Shown one piece after another: positions 7,526-16,525 of a DNA stretch of 64,000 nt. Source of the stretch: BOG-908 sp965198915 (lineage in GTDB: Bacteria; Pseudomonadota; Alphaproteobacteria; Acetobacterales; Acetobacteraceae); NCBI GenBank assembly GCA_965198915.1, contig CBDAQC010000002.1, positions 1,488,001-1,552,000 on the forward strand, given 5' to 3'. The position numbers and the translations under genes were made by a program. The notes beneath the pieces were generated by a model, which worked only from the letters and a program-made list of their open reading frames with translations, was not told where the DNA came from and ran no database searches. Each line of letters begins with the position of its first letter. Positions within the stretch are counted from its first letter, which is position 1.

Positions 7526-10500
7526 TCATCCGCAATGCGCCACCCCCACCAGCTCCACCTGCGCGCCGCCGGCAAAATCCACCCAGTCGGACCCGCCGGA
7601 GACGCTCTGCGACAGCACGTCCGGCGAAGACTGCCCCGGCGTCACCAGGCTGTCCTGCGCGGACCAGTTGTCGATCACCAGCGTGCCGCCGGCATCCTGC
7701 GGCACCACGAACACATCCGACATGCCACCCTGCACCGTCAGCATCCCGGCACCCAGGCTGACCGTGTCGTCACCGCCCAGCGTAATCAGCGCCTGCCCGC
7801 TGCCACCCGCGAAACTGTCCTGCCCCGCGCCACCACTCAGCGTGATGTTGCCCGCGCCGGCGGCCACCGTGTCACCGGCGCCCAGCACCGCCGACAAGCC
7901 CGCATACGTGCCGCCGGCCGCCGAAATGGTGGCCGCGCCGCCGCTCACCGACAGGCTGGACAGCCCGCCGGGGAGGCTCTCGCTGACCAGGGCCGCGCCG
8001 CCCGCCAGCTTGCAGACGCCCAGATCGTCCGATCCGGCCGAGGCGATAGTAACGTTTGCGGCGCTGCCCACCGTCACCTCGCCGCCGCCGGCGCCGCCCA
8101 GGCTGTCCGCGCCGTCCAGCAGGTAGCTGTCGAACCCGGCCGCGGCAGTGATGCTCGCCGCGCCCGTCACCGTCACCTGGTTGTAGGATCCTGCCAGGCT
8201 GATCTGGTCGGTGCCCTGGCTCAGCAGCGAGCTCTTGCCGGCCAGGGAGATGCTGTCGGACGCACCCTGCGCGGTGGTGACGCTGTCATATTCAGTGGCC
8301 AGACCGGCCGCCAGCCCGCCCGTCCCGCCCGTGATGGTGTCACCGCCCACCTGGTCGCTGACGGTCAGCAGGCCCAGCCCGCCCTGCACCGCGTTGCCGC
8401 CGCCCAGCAGCATCACCCCAGCCGTTCCGCCCTCGGTGATCTGGTTGCCGCCGCCCGAGGCCGTCACCTGGTCACTGCCCGCACCCGACAGCGTGTCCCA
8501 ACGCCCCAGCGTGATCTGGCTGCTGGAGCCGGCACGCGTGGACACCACATCCGTGTCGCCCGCTGCCAGCGACAGGCCGCCCGCGCCGCCCGTGATCGTG
8601 TTGCCGCCGGCGATATCGCGCAAGGAGAGCAGCGCCGCGCCGCCTATCAGCGCGTTGCCGCCGCCGGTGAGCACGGTGGTGCCGCCGCTGCTGACGGGTG
8701 CGGCCGGCGCCCCGGGCGGCGCAGGCGCAGGCGCGGTCACGCCCGTGGCAGGCGGGCCGTAGCCGGGCAGCGTCACACCGGCAAAGGTGATGCTGGTGCC
8801 GTCCGACAGCGTCAGCACGGTAGCGTCGCCAACCACCACGCCCGCGGTGATCGCGGTGCCGCTGAACCCCTTGAAGCTCAGCACGTCGTGGCCAGGGCGG
8901 TAGCCGGTAATCGTGTCGCGGCCGTCCTGTCCGGACTGGAACACGTACGTGTCCGTCCCTGCCCCGGCCGTGACACTGGCCGTCCCCGCGCCGAACACCA
9001 CCCGGTCCGCCCCGGCGCCGAGGGTGAAATCGTCCGTTCCGGCGCCGGCCGCGAGCGTATCCGCACCGGCGCCGCAAGCCACCGCAACCACGCCGGCGCC
9101 GGCCTGCACGCTGGCCGCGCCGTCACCCAGCATAAGGGAGACGGAGCCCCCGTTCGCGATGGCCCCGGTCGCAGCCCCGGAGACGGTCACCGAGCTTGTG
9201 CCGGAAGTTGCCGCGGCGGCCTGGTCGCTGATGACGGCATGTCCGCCGGCCAGCACCGTCAGACTGTAATCGCCGCCCATGTCGGTGATGTTGGCCACGC
9301 CGGCCGCGCCCACGTTGATGAAGCCGCTGCCGCTGGCAGTCAGCTTCTCGCCCGCGCCATCCAGGGTGTAGCTGTTGAACCCGGCGCCGGTGATCGTGGA
9401 CTGTCCGGTCGCATACACGTCCTCGTAGAAGCCGGGGGCGGCGATGTGGTCGTTGCCGGCGCTGTGCAGCACCGCGTTACGGCCGCCCAGGATGATCGCG
9501 TCGCTGGCCCCGGCGGCGGTGTTGATCGTGTCCCAGCCCTGGCTGTCGGTGACGTTGATGCCGCCGGCACCGCCGCTGATCGTGTTGCTGCCGGCACTGT
9601 CCATCACCGTCAGCCGGACCGCCCCGCCTGTCACGCCATGCCCGCTATTCGTCAGGTTCAGCAGTTGCGGCCCGGCGGCCAGCGCCAGCGGGGGAACCGC
9701 GGTGTAGGGGTTGGCCGTGCTGTAGCCGGGCTCGGTGGCCAGCGTGGTGTTGGCGCTCAGCGTGCCGTTGCCGGACAACAGCTGCCCGGGCGCATAGCCG
9801 TAGAAGCTGTTGTGGGAAACGTTCGCCTTTACGTCCAGCCCGTTGACGTAATCCTGGTTCAGCACCGCCAGCCCGGTCGGGCCCGCATCGTTGAGTATCG
9901 TGTTCCCGGTGACCGTCAGCGCGTTCTTCGCGTAGGTGAACTGCGTCTCGCCGCTGTAGTGGATCGCATACACGTTGGAAGACAGCGGACCTTTCTCGAT
10001 GACGTTGTTGGTGATCGTCGCCACGCCGCCATTGGGTATGTCGATGTCGTAGCTGCCAGTGCCGGTCGGGCCGTCGGCGATCACGTTGTTGGAAATCGTG
10101 GTCATAGCGGCGCGGGACTTGATCTCGTGGCCGACATTCGAGGCGGTGAAATAGCTGTTCGTCACGGTCAGCGACGCGATCGCGCCCACGTAAAGATTAT
10201 GGCTGTAGCCATCGCCCGATCCGTTGCGCGCGAACTCGCTGTGGTCGATGCTGATGCTGGCCGTGCTGTCGGCACCCGCCAGCAGCCCCTCCTGCATGTC
10301 GTGGAAATAACAGTAGGAGACAGCAAGATTGCCGTTCTGCAGGCGTATGCCGGACACGTTGCCGTCCGGCGAGCCGTCCGACCCGCCGGTGAAGGTGAAG
10401 CCCTGAATGGACAGGTTGGCGTTCACCGTCAGCAGCGCCTTGTCGTTCGGCGGCGGCACGGTCGCCACCTCGTTGACCAGCCCGCCGAGCGAGACGATCT

Positions 10501-10678
10501 TCAGCGCGCAGTTCACCGTCGCGAAATCATTCACATAGGTGCCGGCCTCGACCGCGATCGTGTCGCCCGCCACCGCCGCCGCGCAGGCGTCGCCGAGTGT
10601 CGCGAACTCCATGCCGGCGCCAACGGTGAGCACTGTTCCCGACCCGGCCTGGATCAGCGTGGCAGCATTCGTAGCCAT
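7526..10678 (-). CDS. Large parallel beta-helix / RTX-like repeat protein
   Basis: A 1050-residue protein starting at ATG 10678 with no classical signal peptide. Residues 20-300 form a right-handed parallel beta-helix as in pectate-lyase-like proteins: FATLGDACAAAVAGDTIAVEAGTY opens it, and rungs such as VTNSYFTAS, ISNNVIADG and ITNNVIEKG follow. The rest is Gly/Ala/Asp/Thr-rich with degenerate nonapeptide-like runs (GAGADTLAAGAGTDDF, GGAGQDSFAGGSG). A module of about 80 residues recurs at 347-428, 672-752 and 760-841, and the following 200 residues are also duplicated (428-640 and 841-1050). This build fits type I secretion to the surface, where it could bind or cleave the glycan made by the adjacent operon. 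No catalytic residues were identified, so a lyase role is only possible. Confidence 0.7.
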   Translation of the reverse strand: MATNAATLIQAGSGTVLTVGAGMEFATLGDACAAAVAGDTIAVEAGTYVNDFATVNCALKIVSLGGLVNEVATVPPPNDKALLTVNANLSIQGFTFTGGSDGSPDGNVSGIRLQNGNLAVSYCYFHDMQEGLLAGADSTASISIDHSEFARNGSGDGYSHNLYVGAIASLTVTNSYFTASNVGHEIKSRAAMTTISNNVIADGPTGTGSYDIDIPNGGVATITNNVIEKGPLSSNVYAIHYSGETQFTYAKNALTVTGNTILNDAGPTGLAVLNQDYVNGLDVKANVSHNSFYGYAPGQLLSGNGTLSANTTLATEPGYSTANPYTAVPPLALAAGPQLLNLTNSGHGVTGGAVRLTVMDSAGSNTISGGAGGINVTDSQGWDTINTAAGASDAIILGGRNAVLHSAGNDHIAAPGFYEDVYATGQSTITGAGFNSYTLDGAGEKLTASGSGFINVGAAGVANITDMGGDYSLTVLAGGHAVISDQAAAATSGTSSVTVSGAATGAIANGGSVSLMLGDGAASVQAGAGVVAVACGAGADTLAAGAGTDDFTLGAGADRVVFGAGTASVTAGAGTDTYVFQSGQDGRDTITGYRPGHDVLSFKGFSGTAITAGVVVGDATVLTLSDGTSITFAGVTLPGYGPPATGVTAPAPAPPGAPAAPVSSGGTTVLTGGGNALIGGAALLSLRDIAGGNTITGGAGGLSLAAGDTDVVSTRAGSSSQITLGRWDTLSGAGSDQVTASGGGNQITEGGTAGVMLLGGGNAVQGGLGLLTVSDQVGGDTITGGTGGLAAGLATEYDSVTTAQGASDSISLAGKSSLLSQGTDQISLAGSYNQVTVTGAASITAAAGFDSYLLDGADSLGGAGGGEVTVGSAANVTIASAGSDDLGVCKLAGGAALVSESLPGGLSSLSVSGGAATISAAGGTYAGLSAVLGAGDTVAAGAGNITLSGGAGQDSFAGGSGQALITLGGDDTVSLGAGMLTVQGGMSDVFVVPQDAGGTLVIDNWSAQDSLVTPGQSSPDVLSQSVSGGSDWVDFAGGAQVELVGVAHCG
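7529..9640 (-). repeat. Internal module duplication in the beta-helix/RTX-like gene
   Basis: Three copies of a roughly 80-codon unit share a frame such as GG-LT-x-D-x-GG-TITGG-GG and then a DTI/DSV-TA-GASD-I-L-G stretch. The first copy is followed by about 210 codons (SYTLDGA to LPGYGPP) and copies 2 and 3 by a diverged equivalent (SYLLDGA to the C terminus), implying duplication of a larger block. Confidence 0.65.
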
Positions 10679-10852
10679 GGGATTTCTTCCTGAAAACCGT
10701 TCTGGTTCTCAGTTTGCGGTAGCAAGGTGAGCGGACGGTTAACCGCCGCCGGACCCGGACCTCACGGATCAGCGAAGCAAGCAGGCAGTTCCCCCGTTTT
10801 CGGAGCGCGTGGGCGCCGGGCGTGCCTGCGTCCTGCACACCACGTCGCGCCA

Positions 10853-12268
10853 TCAGTGCCAGCACTCCACTTTTGTGGTGAACCGCCGCGCCGCGTCGGC
10901 CACGCTCGCGGCATCCAGGCCGGGCCCGCCGGCTGCCTGCGTGCCCACCGTCACCTTCACGCCGGCCAGGTAATCGCGCGCCACGTCCGACTTGGTCGCG
11001 AAGTTCACGTTCTGCGGCAGCGACTGCCCGGTCAAGTTGGCGAAAGCGAGCCCGTTCAGCACCGACGTGGTGATCCCGACCACGCGCCCGGAACTGTCCA
11101 GCACCGGGCCGCCGCTATTGCCCGGCTGGATCGGCGCGCTGAACTGAAACAGCTTCGGATTGCCCTGCAGCCCGGACAAGGCGGTCAGCGAGCCGGTGGT
11201 TACCGCCATTTCCGGCGAGACGAGGCCGTTGAGGGGAAATCCTGTCGCTACCAGCATCTCGCCAGGGCGCAGGCTGTGGCTGTCGCCGAAGCTGGCATGG
11301 TCGGCCACGCGCTGGCCGGTCCGAAGCACCGCCAGGTCCAGCTTCACGTCGTTGGCCAGAAGCGTGGCGCCAATCGCCTCGCCGCCCGCCGCACGCGTCA
11401 CCCGCAGGTCCGGACAATTGGCAACCACGTGGCTGTCGGTCAGCACGTGGCCCGCCCCATCGACGAAGATGCCGGAGCCGGAACTGAACGGACGGCCGGG
11501 CCGGCCTGGCCGCGCAGGCAGCGGCTCCTCCGCCATCCCCGTCTGCGTCCCGGACAGCGTGGCCGCATCCTCCTGCACGCTGCGCACGAAGGACATCAGC
11601 CGCGGCGGCCCGGGCGGGGTACCCGGGTCGAAGCTGGCGGCCAGCGGCGAAGAGCCGCTCGCCCGCCGCATCTGCCACGTACCCACCCACGGCCCGGCAT
11701 GGTCTGGGCGCATGGATTGCACCTGGAACCAGAGCACGTAATCCGCGCCGTCCGCCTCCGGCCATACCGTGTCGTTCTCCTCCAGGATATCGGCCGAGGC
11801 GAAGGCCTGGCTGCGCACGATCGCGTCGGCAACATGATGCAGGTTGAGCCGCTGCATCTCCGCCCCGAACTCGGTGGCGCCGCTCTGCACGCCGCGGGTC
11901 TGCTGCAGGGCGAGCAGGCGCAGCCTGTCGTGATCTGGCACCACGATTGTCAGCCGCGCGGCGATCGGCTTGGACACGGGCGTGATCTGGCCCACCAGCA
12001 GCGCGTTCTGCTCGGCTGTCAGGTTGAGCGCATCGACCGGCGAAATCGGCTGACCGTTCCTGGTCAGCCTGGCGATGCCGCTATAGTCGTAACTGCCCGG
12101 CGTAGCGGAGGAAGGCGCCGGCACCGCGCCAGGCGGCGGTCGGTAGGCGTTAGCGGTATTGATCGAAATGGAGACGCCGGCAACGCGAGCCGGCCTGGGC
12201 GCGCAGCCGCCCAGACCGACAAACGCGGCCGCGCATAGCAGTGCAGCCAACCTCGTCGGTATCGTCAT
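10853..12268 (-). CDS. Lipoprotein trypsin-like serine protease
   Basis: Starts at ATG 12268, 471 residues. A lipobox GLGGC puts the lipidated cysteine at residue 22, so the protein should be anchored in the envelope. The C-terminal 230 residues are a chymotrypsin-fold protease of the HtrA/S1C type without a visible PDZ domain. The catalytic triad is visible as His in LTDSHVVANC, Asp in VKLDLAVL and Ser in IQPGNSGGPVLDSSGRVVGI. The region before it (about 100-250) is of unknown type. The last residues (KVECWH) add an isolated cysteine. Substrates are unknown. It lies 175 bp upstream of the beta-helix gene on the same strand, so processing of that surface protein is a possibility. Confidence 0.85.
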   Translation of the reverse strand: MTIPTRLAALLCAAAFVGLGGCAPRPARVAGVSISINTANAYRPPPGAVPAPSSATPGSYDYSGIARLTRNGQPISPVDALNLTAEQNALLVGQITPVSKPIAARLTIVVPDHDRLRLLALQQTRGVQSGATEFGAEMQRLNLHHVADAIVRSQAFASADILEENDTVWPEADGADYVLWFQVQSMRPDHAGPWVGTWQMRRASGSSPLAASFDPGTPPGPPRLMSFVRSVQEDAATLSGTQTGMAEEPLPARPGRPGRPFSSGSGIFVDGAGHVLTDSHVVANCPDLRVTRAAGGEAIGATLLANDVKLDLAVLRTGQRVADHASFGDSHSLRPGEMLVATGFPLNGLVSPEMAVTTGSLTALSGLQGNPKLFQFSAPIQPGNSGGPVLDSSGRVVGITTSVLNGLAFANLTGQSLPQNVNFATKSDVARDYLAGVKVTVGTQAAGGPGLDAASVADAARRFTTKVECWH

Positions 12269-12707
12269 CGTCCCAGCCCGCTTCGTCGTTCGCGGTTACG
12301 ATACGACAACGTTGCACGGTGGCAAGCCAGGTGCCTTCAGGCGCAAGCTGCGGCCGCGCCGCAGGCAAGCGCCCGCTGACGCCGGGCAACGGACTGATCG
12401 CCTGCCCATCGCCGCTACTCGCGGAGGCGAGGGGTGCGCTTGATGGTCATGGTTGACGATGCTGGCCAGGCGAAAGAGAGCTCAGACGAGCGGCCTCGCG
12501 CCGTGCACGCTGCTCGGCATCCCAGACCGTAAGCCTCCGACGCGAGCATCTCGCTACCGTCAGGAGCGATCTCAACGACCGTCCAGTAGCGATTGCCGAT
12601 CCCGCACCCAAATGAAACGGGGTCTGGGGCCAAGGCCCCGTCACGCGCGAGCGTGCTTCGCACGACGGGGTTTGGGGCAGAGCCCCAACCTCAACCCAGC
12701 TCACCCC
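12269..12707. other. Intergenic stretch with repeat and no firm gene
   Basis: Between the protease and the FAD protein there are short open frames on the minus strand (for example 12415-12663), but none has a recognisable domain and two overlap in different frames. The only clear content is the GC-rich palindromic repeat at 12614-12692. The promoter of the protease gene should lie just after 12268. Confidence 0.5.
12614..12692. repeat. GC-rich palindromic intergenic repeat, copy 2
   Basis: Contains GGGGTCTGGGGCCAAGGCCCC and GGGGTTTGGGGCAGAGCCCC as at 592-646, but here the two blocks are separated by about 27 bp containing its own inverted pair (CGCGCGAGCGTGCTTCGCACG). It lies downstream of the FAD protein stop. 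Confidence 0.7.
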
Positions 12708-14231
12708 TCAGATAATGAAACTCCACCGCGGCGCATCCTCCCGCAGCCGCGCCACCACGCTCACTGCCGCATGCGCCGCCTGCACCCTTATGTCGGGCAC
12801 CGCCACGCACTCCCAGAACACCCCGCGCACGATCGGTCCCAGCGCCCAGATGCGCTCGGCCGGCGTGCCGTCCGCGCGCACCACATTCAGCCCGTCCGTC
12901 ACGTCCAGCCCCAGCCCTTGCGCGTCCACGCGCACCAGGCCACGGTCGATCAGCCGCTGCATCAGCGGATCCTTGGTGCGGGAGATGTGCTCCACGCCGG
13001 ACGCCATGATCACCCGCTGCACAAGCAGCTCCTCCGCCGCGCCGCCGCCGCGCGGACTGTAGCGGACGCGCACGCCCTCGGGGCCGTCCGCCATCGCGCG
13101 TATCCGGCCGCCGATGACGCGCAGGAAGCCGGTATCGATCATGTCGTCGATCAGGTCCGCATGCGGCGGCGCCAGCCGGTGGCGGTGCACATCCCAGTAG
13201 CGCCGGGCGTGGCGCAGGAAGCGGCGCCGCTCGGCCAGCGGCAGCCGGCTCCAGATGGCACTGGTCACCGGGCGCATGCTGTCGATCACCGCGCGCCAGT
13301 CCACCCCCGCTTCGGCGGCGGCGAACACCTCGTCGCGCAGCCGCGCCATCAGCAGCGGCAGCGACGTCTCCTCCGCCATGGTGAAATGCGGCGTGGGCCA
13401 GGGTGCGGCCACCGCGGCATGCCGCGCCGGCAGCAGCCCGCCGCGCGAGAGCGCCACGATGCCGCCGCGGAAGCCGCGCCGCTGCAGCGAGATGGCGAAA
13501 TCCACCATCGTCAGCCCGGTGCCCACCACCAGCACCGGCCGGTGCGGATCCAGTTGCCGCCACGCCTTCTCGCCCCACGCATTGCGGCAGATGTTGGGGT
13601 CCTCGCCTTCCTCGTGCGGCAGGTTGCCCACCGCCAGCACCACGCCGGCCACCGCCAGGCGCTGCCCGCTGGCGCAGACCAGCTCGTAGCCGCCCTGCTC
13701 GGAAGAGAGCACGTCCAGCACGTCGTCCGGCATCAGCCGAAGCTGGGCGTGGCCCGCCGTCTCCCGCATCACGTAATCCAGGATCGAGCGCAGGTACTGG
13801 CCGTACAGCCCGCGCGAGGCGAACACCCCAGCCTCCGTCTCGTGCAGCCCGTCCGTGCCGCCGGTCTGGTCGGCCCGGCGCTTCAGCCAGTCCTGGAAAT
13901 GCAGCGGCTCGTCGCTGAGCGCGCTCATGTTGGCGGCGCGCACGTTCAGCAGATGATGGTTGTCGCCGGTGGCATACGCGATGCCGCGGGCGAATTCCGG
14001 CGAGCGCTCGCACAGCAGCACCGGCTGGTCCTGCGGCAGCCGGCGCAGCAATTGCAGCGCCGCGATGGTGCCGGAAAACCCCGCGCCGATGACGGCGATC
14101 GGCCGCTTGCCGGCAGGTGCGGCCAGCTCGGCCGGCTCGGGAAACAGGGGCATGGACATTACGCGCTCAACCGCCTCCGGCCCTGTCGGCACCGGGTCGG
14201 GCGCCACCACGCGGCCCCGTGTCGCCTCCAT
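12708..14231 (-). CDS. FAD/NAD(P)-binding protein (NAD_binding_9 type)
   Basis: Start chosen at ATG 14231, 507 residues; another ATG lies at 14159, just before the nucleotide-binding domain. The dinucleotide-binding motif is IAVIGAGFSGTIAALQLLRR, followed by a second NAD(P)-type motif PVLVVGTGLTMVDFAISL around residue 220. The layout matches the FAD/NAD(P)-binding proteins related to YdhS/HpnW-like oxidoreductases, sometimes described as hydroxyacylglutathione-type or nitrosative stress proteins; the precise reaction is unknown. It is divergent from an Rrf2 regulator with 160 bp between the starts, so control by that regulator is likely. Confidence 0.7.
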   Translation of the reverse strand: MEATRGRVVAPDPVPTGPEAVERVMSMPLFPEPAELAAPAGKRPIAVIGAGFSGTIAALQLLRRLPQDQPVLLCERSPEFARGIAYATGDNHHLLNVRAANMSALSDEPLHFQDWLKRRADQTGGTDGLHETEAGVFASRGLYGQYLRSILDYVMRETAGHAQLRLMPDDVLDVLSSEQGGYELVCASGQRLAVAGVVLAVGNLPHEEGEDPNICRNAWGEKAWRQLDPHRPVLVVGTGLTMVDFAISLQRRGFRGGIVALSRGGLLPARHAAVAAPWPTPHFTMAEETSLPLLMARLRDEVFAAAEAGVDWRAVIDSMRPVTSAIWSRLPLAERRRFLRHARRYWDVHRHRLAPPHADLIDDMIDTGFLRVIGGRIRAMADGPEGVRVRYSPRGGGAAEELLVQRVIMASGVEHISRTKDPLMQRLIDRGLVRVDAQGLGLDVTDGLNVVRADGTPAERIWALGPIVRGVFWECVAVPDIRVQAAHAAVSVVARLREDAPRWSFII

Positions 14232-14395
14232 CTGCTTGCCTCCCGTCGTGCACACGCACATGTAGCAGCGGGGCGCAATGTTTCATAGCACATTAGTATG
14301 CATCTACCCCGAGGCAGCCGGACCACGCCAGATTGGCACGCCTGCATTCACGGGTGATAGAGGGCGTGCAGAGTGCAGCCACCCGAGGACAAGCC

Positions 14396-14836
14396 GTGCT
14401 GACCAGCCGCGCCAAATATGCCGTCCGCGCCAGCATGGTGATGGCGGAGCTGAAGCCCGCCAACGGCTGGACCAGCGCCGGCGACCTGGCCGAGGCCGCC
14501 GACGTGCCGCGCAAGTTCCTCGAGGCCATCCTGACCCAGCTACGTGACGGCGGCCTGGTGGAAAGCCGCCGCGGCCCGGCCGGCGGCCACCGCCTGGTCC
14601 GCGCGCCCGAGGAGGTGACCGCCGCCGACGTCATACGCGTCATCGACGGCCCGCTCGCCATGACACCCTGCGCCAGCGCCACCGCCTTCCGCGCCTGCGA
14701 CGACTGTGTGGCCGTGGAAGACTGCCGCCTGCGCCACCTCATGCGCCGCGCGCGCGACGCGGTGGCCGATGTGCTGGAGAGCTGCACGCTGGCGGATCTG
14801 TGCCTGGAGGGGCGCGCCGTGGACGTGCTGGGGTAG
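14396..14836 (+). CDS. Rrf2 family transcriptional regulator
   Basis: A GTG at 14396 is preceded by GAGGACA and begins VLTSRAKYAVRA, the normal Rrf2 N terminus; the longer frame from 14333 is discarded. Product 146 residues. The winged helix spans about 1-85 and includes the wing GPAGGHRLVRAPEEVTAADVIRVIDGPL. Cysteines at MTPCASA, RACDDC and EDCRL supply the ligands expected for an iron-sulfur cluster as in IscR-type members, so it may sense iron, redox state or NO. Divergent orientation to the FAD protein suggests it controls that gene and itself. The gene ends 1 bp before a composite repeat. Confidence 0.85.
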   Translation: MLTSRAKYAVRASMVMAELKPANGWTSAGDLAEAADVPRKFLEAILTQLRDGGLVESRRGPAGGHRLVRAPEEVTAADVIRVIDGPLAMTPCASATAFRACDDCVAVEDCRLRHLMRRARDAVADVLESCTLADLCLEGRAVDVLG

Positions 14837-14970
14837 AAGAAAGCAAAGCCTCCTTTTTTGAAAGAAAGAAGCAAAAAACTTCTGGTCCGCTGTCGCGCGC
14901 CTATCCGCTCCACCCGACAGGGAGCAAAAGTTTTTTGCTTCTTTTTTCAAAAAAGAAGGACTTGCTTGCT
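14837..14970. repeat. Composite palindromic repeat, full copy
   Basis: Left arm CCTCCTTTTTTGAAAGAAAG followed by AAGCAAAAAACTTCT; right arm GAGCAAAAGTTTTTTGCTTC followed by TTTTTTCAAAAAAGAAGG. The centre is of the CCGCTGTCGC class. It fills the gap between the convergent rrf2 and HNH genes and could terminate both. Confidence 0.8.
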
Positions 14971-15530
14971 TAATTCTCCAGCTCGGAATCCCAGTAAAGA
15001 TAATCCCGCCAGCTAGCATGCAGATAATTTGGCGGAAACGCCCGCCCGTTATCCTGCAACTCCCAAGTGGAGGGCTGGGTGGGCTTCAGCCGCGGATGCA
15101 TCGCGCACTCGCGCGGCAGCTTGCTGCCCTTGCGCAAATTGCAGCACGCGCACGCGGTAACCACGTTCTCCCACGTCGTGCGCCCGCCCCGGCTGCGCGG
15201 TATCACGTGGTCGAACGTCAAATCATGCGTGGGAAACCGCTCGCCGCAATACTGGCAGCTGAAAGCGTCGCGCAGGAACACGTTGAACCGCGTGAACGCC
15301 GGCTTGCGCGCGCTCGGGATGTAGTCCTTCAGCGCGATCACGCTGGGCAGGCGGAACGCCTGGCTCGGCGAGTGCACCTCGAAATCGTACTCGGACAACA
15401 CCGACACGCGATCCAGGAAAACGGCCTTGACCGCATCCTGCCAGGACCACACCGACAGCGGGAAATAGGAGAGCGGACGAAAATCCGCGTTCAGGACCAG
15501 GGATGGGTAGTGCAGACCGCCGTCCGGCAA
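14970..15530 (-). CDS. HNH endonuclease family protein
   Basis: Start set at TTG 15530 because a perfect AAGGAG lies 6 bp upstream (15537-15542) and the protein's conserved part begins just after; the longer frame to 15662 overlaps the divergent gluQ leader. The product has 186 residues. The N-terminal part (YPSLVLNADFRPLSYFPLSVWSW) and the zinc-bound HNH core (CQYCGERF, TFDHVIPRSRGG, WENVVTACACCNLRKG) match the HNH_5 proteins common in alphaproteobacteria. The two CxxC pairs hold a structural zinc. The biological target is unknown; it is usually a single conserved chromosomal gene rather than part of a phage. Confidence 0.85.
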   Translation of the reverse strand: MPDGGLHYPSLVLNADFRPLSYFPLSVWSWQDAVKAVFLDRVSVLSEYDFEVHSPSQAFRLPSVIALKDYIPSARKPAFTRFNVFLRDAFSCQYCGERFPTHDLTFDHVIPRSRGGRTTWENVVTACACCNLRKGSKLPRECAMHPRLKPTQPSTWELQDNGRAFPPNYLHASWRDYLYWDSELEN

Positions 15531-15536
15531 AATGCG

Positions 15537-15542
15537 CTCCTT
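15537..15542 (-). promoter_or_regulatory. Ribosome binding site deciding a TTG start
   Basis: AAGGAG on the minus strand, 6 bp before TTG 15530 of the HNH gene. No comparable site precedes the more upstream TTG at 15662. Confidence 0.6.
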
Positions 15543-15706
15543 GCTGGGAGGTGCATCTGGCAACCTGCGGCCGATAGTCGAGCAGCAAGGATTCGAATGC
15601 GCCGCCGAGAACGCGTGGTTTATGACAAAGCGCACGGAGCGCCGCAAGACGGCCTGCCGCAAACCCCCGCCATGTCATGGCTTTGTCACCTCAGACGGCG
15701 AAGCGG

Positions 15707-16525
15707 ATGAGCCACACAGCGGCGGTGACGCGGTTCGCGCCCAGTCCCACGGGCTTCCTGCACCAGGGCCACGCGCTGGCCGCCCGCATTGCCTGGCAAC
15801 GTGCCCGCGACTCCGGCGGCCGCTTCCTGCTCCGACTCGAAGACATCGACCGCGAGCGCTGCCGCGAAACCTTCGCCGAAGCCATCCTGGCCGATCTGCG
15901 CTGGCTCGGCCTCGACTGGGACGGCGGCGTGCTGCGCCAATCCACCCGCTTCGGCCTGTACCGCGCCGCCCTGGACAACCTCGCCGCCCGCCGCCTGCTG
16001 TACCCCTGCTTCTGCAGCCGTGCGGAGATCGCCCGCGAGGTCGCGCAATCCACCACGGCGCCGCACGGCCCGGACGGCAGCGCCCTCTACCCGGGCACCT
16101 GCCGCACGCTGCCGGACCCGGTCCGGACGGCGCGCCTGGCCGCCGGCGCCCCGCACGTCTTGCGCCTGGACATGGCGGCCGCGCTGGCCGGCGCCCCGCC
16201 GCTATACTTCACCGACGAGACCCAGGGCACGCTCGCCGCCCGCCCGGAGATGTTCGGCGACGTCGTCCTCGGCCGCCGTGACGCACCCGCAAGCTACCAC
16301 CTCTGCGCCTGTTTCGACGACGCGGCCCAGGGCGTCACCCTGGTCACCCGCGGCGAGGACCTGCTGGCCGCCACCCACCTGCACCGCCTCCTGCAACATC
16401 TGATGGGCTGGCCGACGCCGCTCTACGCGCACCATCCGTTGCTGCGCGGGGCGGATGGGCGGCGATTGTCTAAGCGGGAGGGGGCGGCGCCGTTGAGGGA
16501 GAGGAAGGAAGGCCTTCTTTTTTGA
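15707..16525 (+). CDS. gluQ: Glutamyl-Q tRNA(Asp) synthetase, C terminus ended by a repeat
   Basis: ATG at 15707, 272 residues. GluQ activates glutamate and attaches it to the queuosine of tRNA(Asp); it is a GluRS catalytic core lacking the anticodon-binding domain. The HIGH-like motif appears in FAPSPTGFLHQGHALAARIA and the KMSKS-like motif in RRLSKREGA. Zinc ligands are probably C and C in YPCFCSRAE together with the YPGTC region. Only 15 residues follow the KMSKS-like motif and the last six (KEGLLF) are encoded by the first arm of a composite repeat. Family members normally continue for some 20-40 residues, so the end appears truncated or replaced. Whether it is still active is unknown. 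Confidence 0.85.
   Translation: MSHTAAVTRFAPSPTGFLHQGHALAARIAWQRARDSGGRFLLRLEDIDRERCRETFAEAILADLRWLGLDWDGGVLRQSTRFGLYRAALDNLAARRLLYPCFCSRAEIAREVAQSTTAPHGPDGSALYPGTCRTLPDPVRTARLAAGAPHVLRLDMAAALAGAPPLYFTDETQGTLAARPEMFGDVVLGRRDAPASYHLCACFDDAAQGVTLVTRGEDLLAATHLHRLLQHLMGWPTPLYAHHPLLRGADGRRLSKREGAAPLRERKEGLLF

Noticed and set aside
7484..10693. 1069-codon plus-strand frame
   Set aside because: Exact shadow of the beta-helix gene; residues are Arg/His/Gln/Ala-rich with no domain.
12415..12704. Two overlapping minus-strand frames of 82 and 85 codons
   Set aside because: They overlap in different frames, start inside the GC-rich repeat and have no recognisable pattern.
14275..14310. AT-rich stretch between the FAD protein and rrf2 (CATAGCACATTAGTATGCAT)
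   Set aside because: Possible promoter or Rrf2 site, but its symmetry is imperfect and no second copy was found for support.
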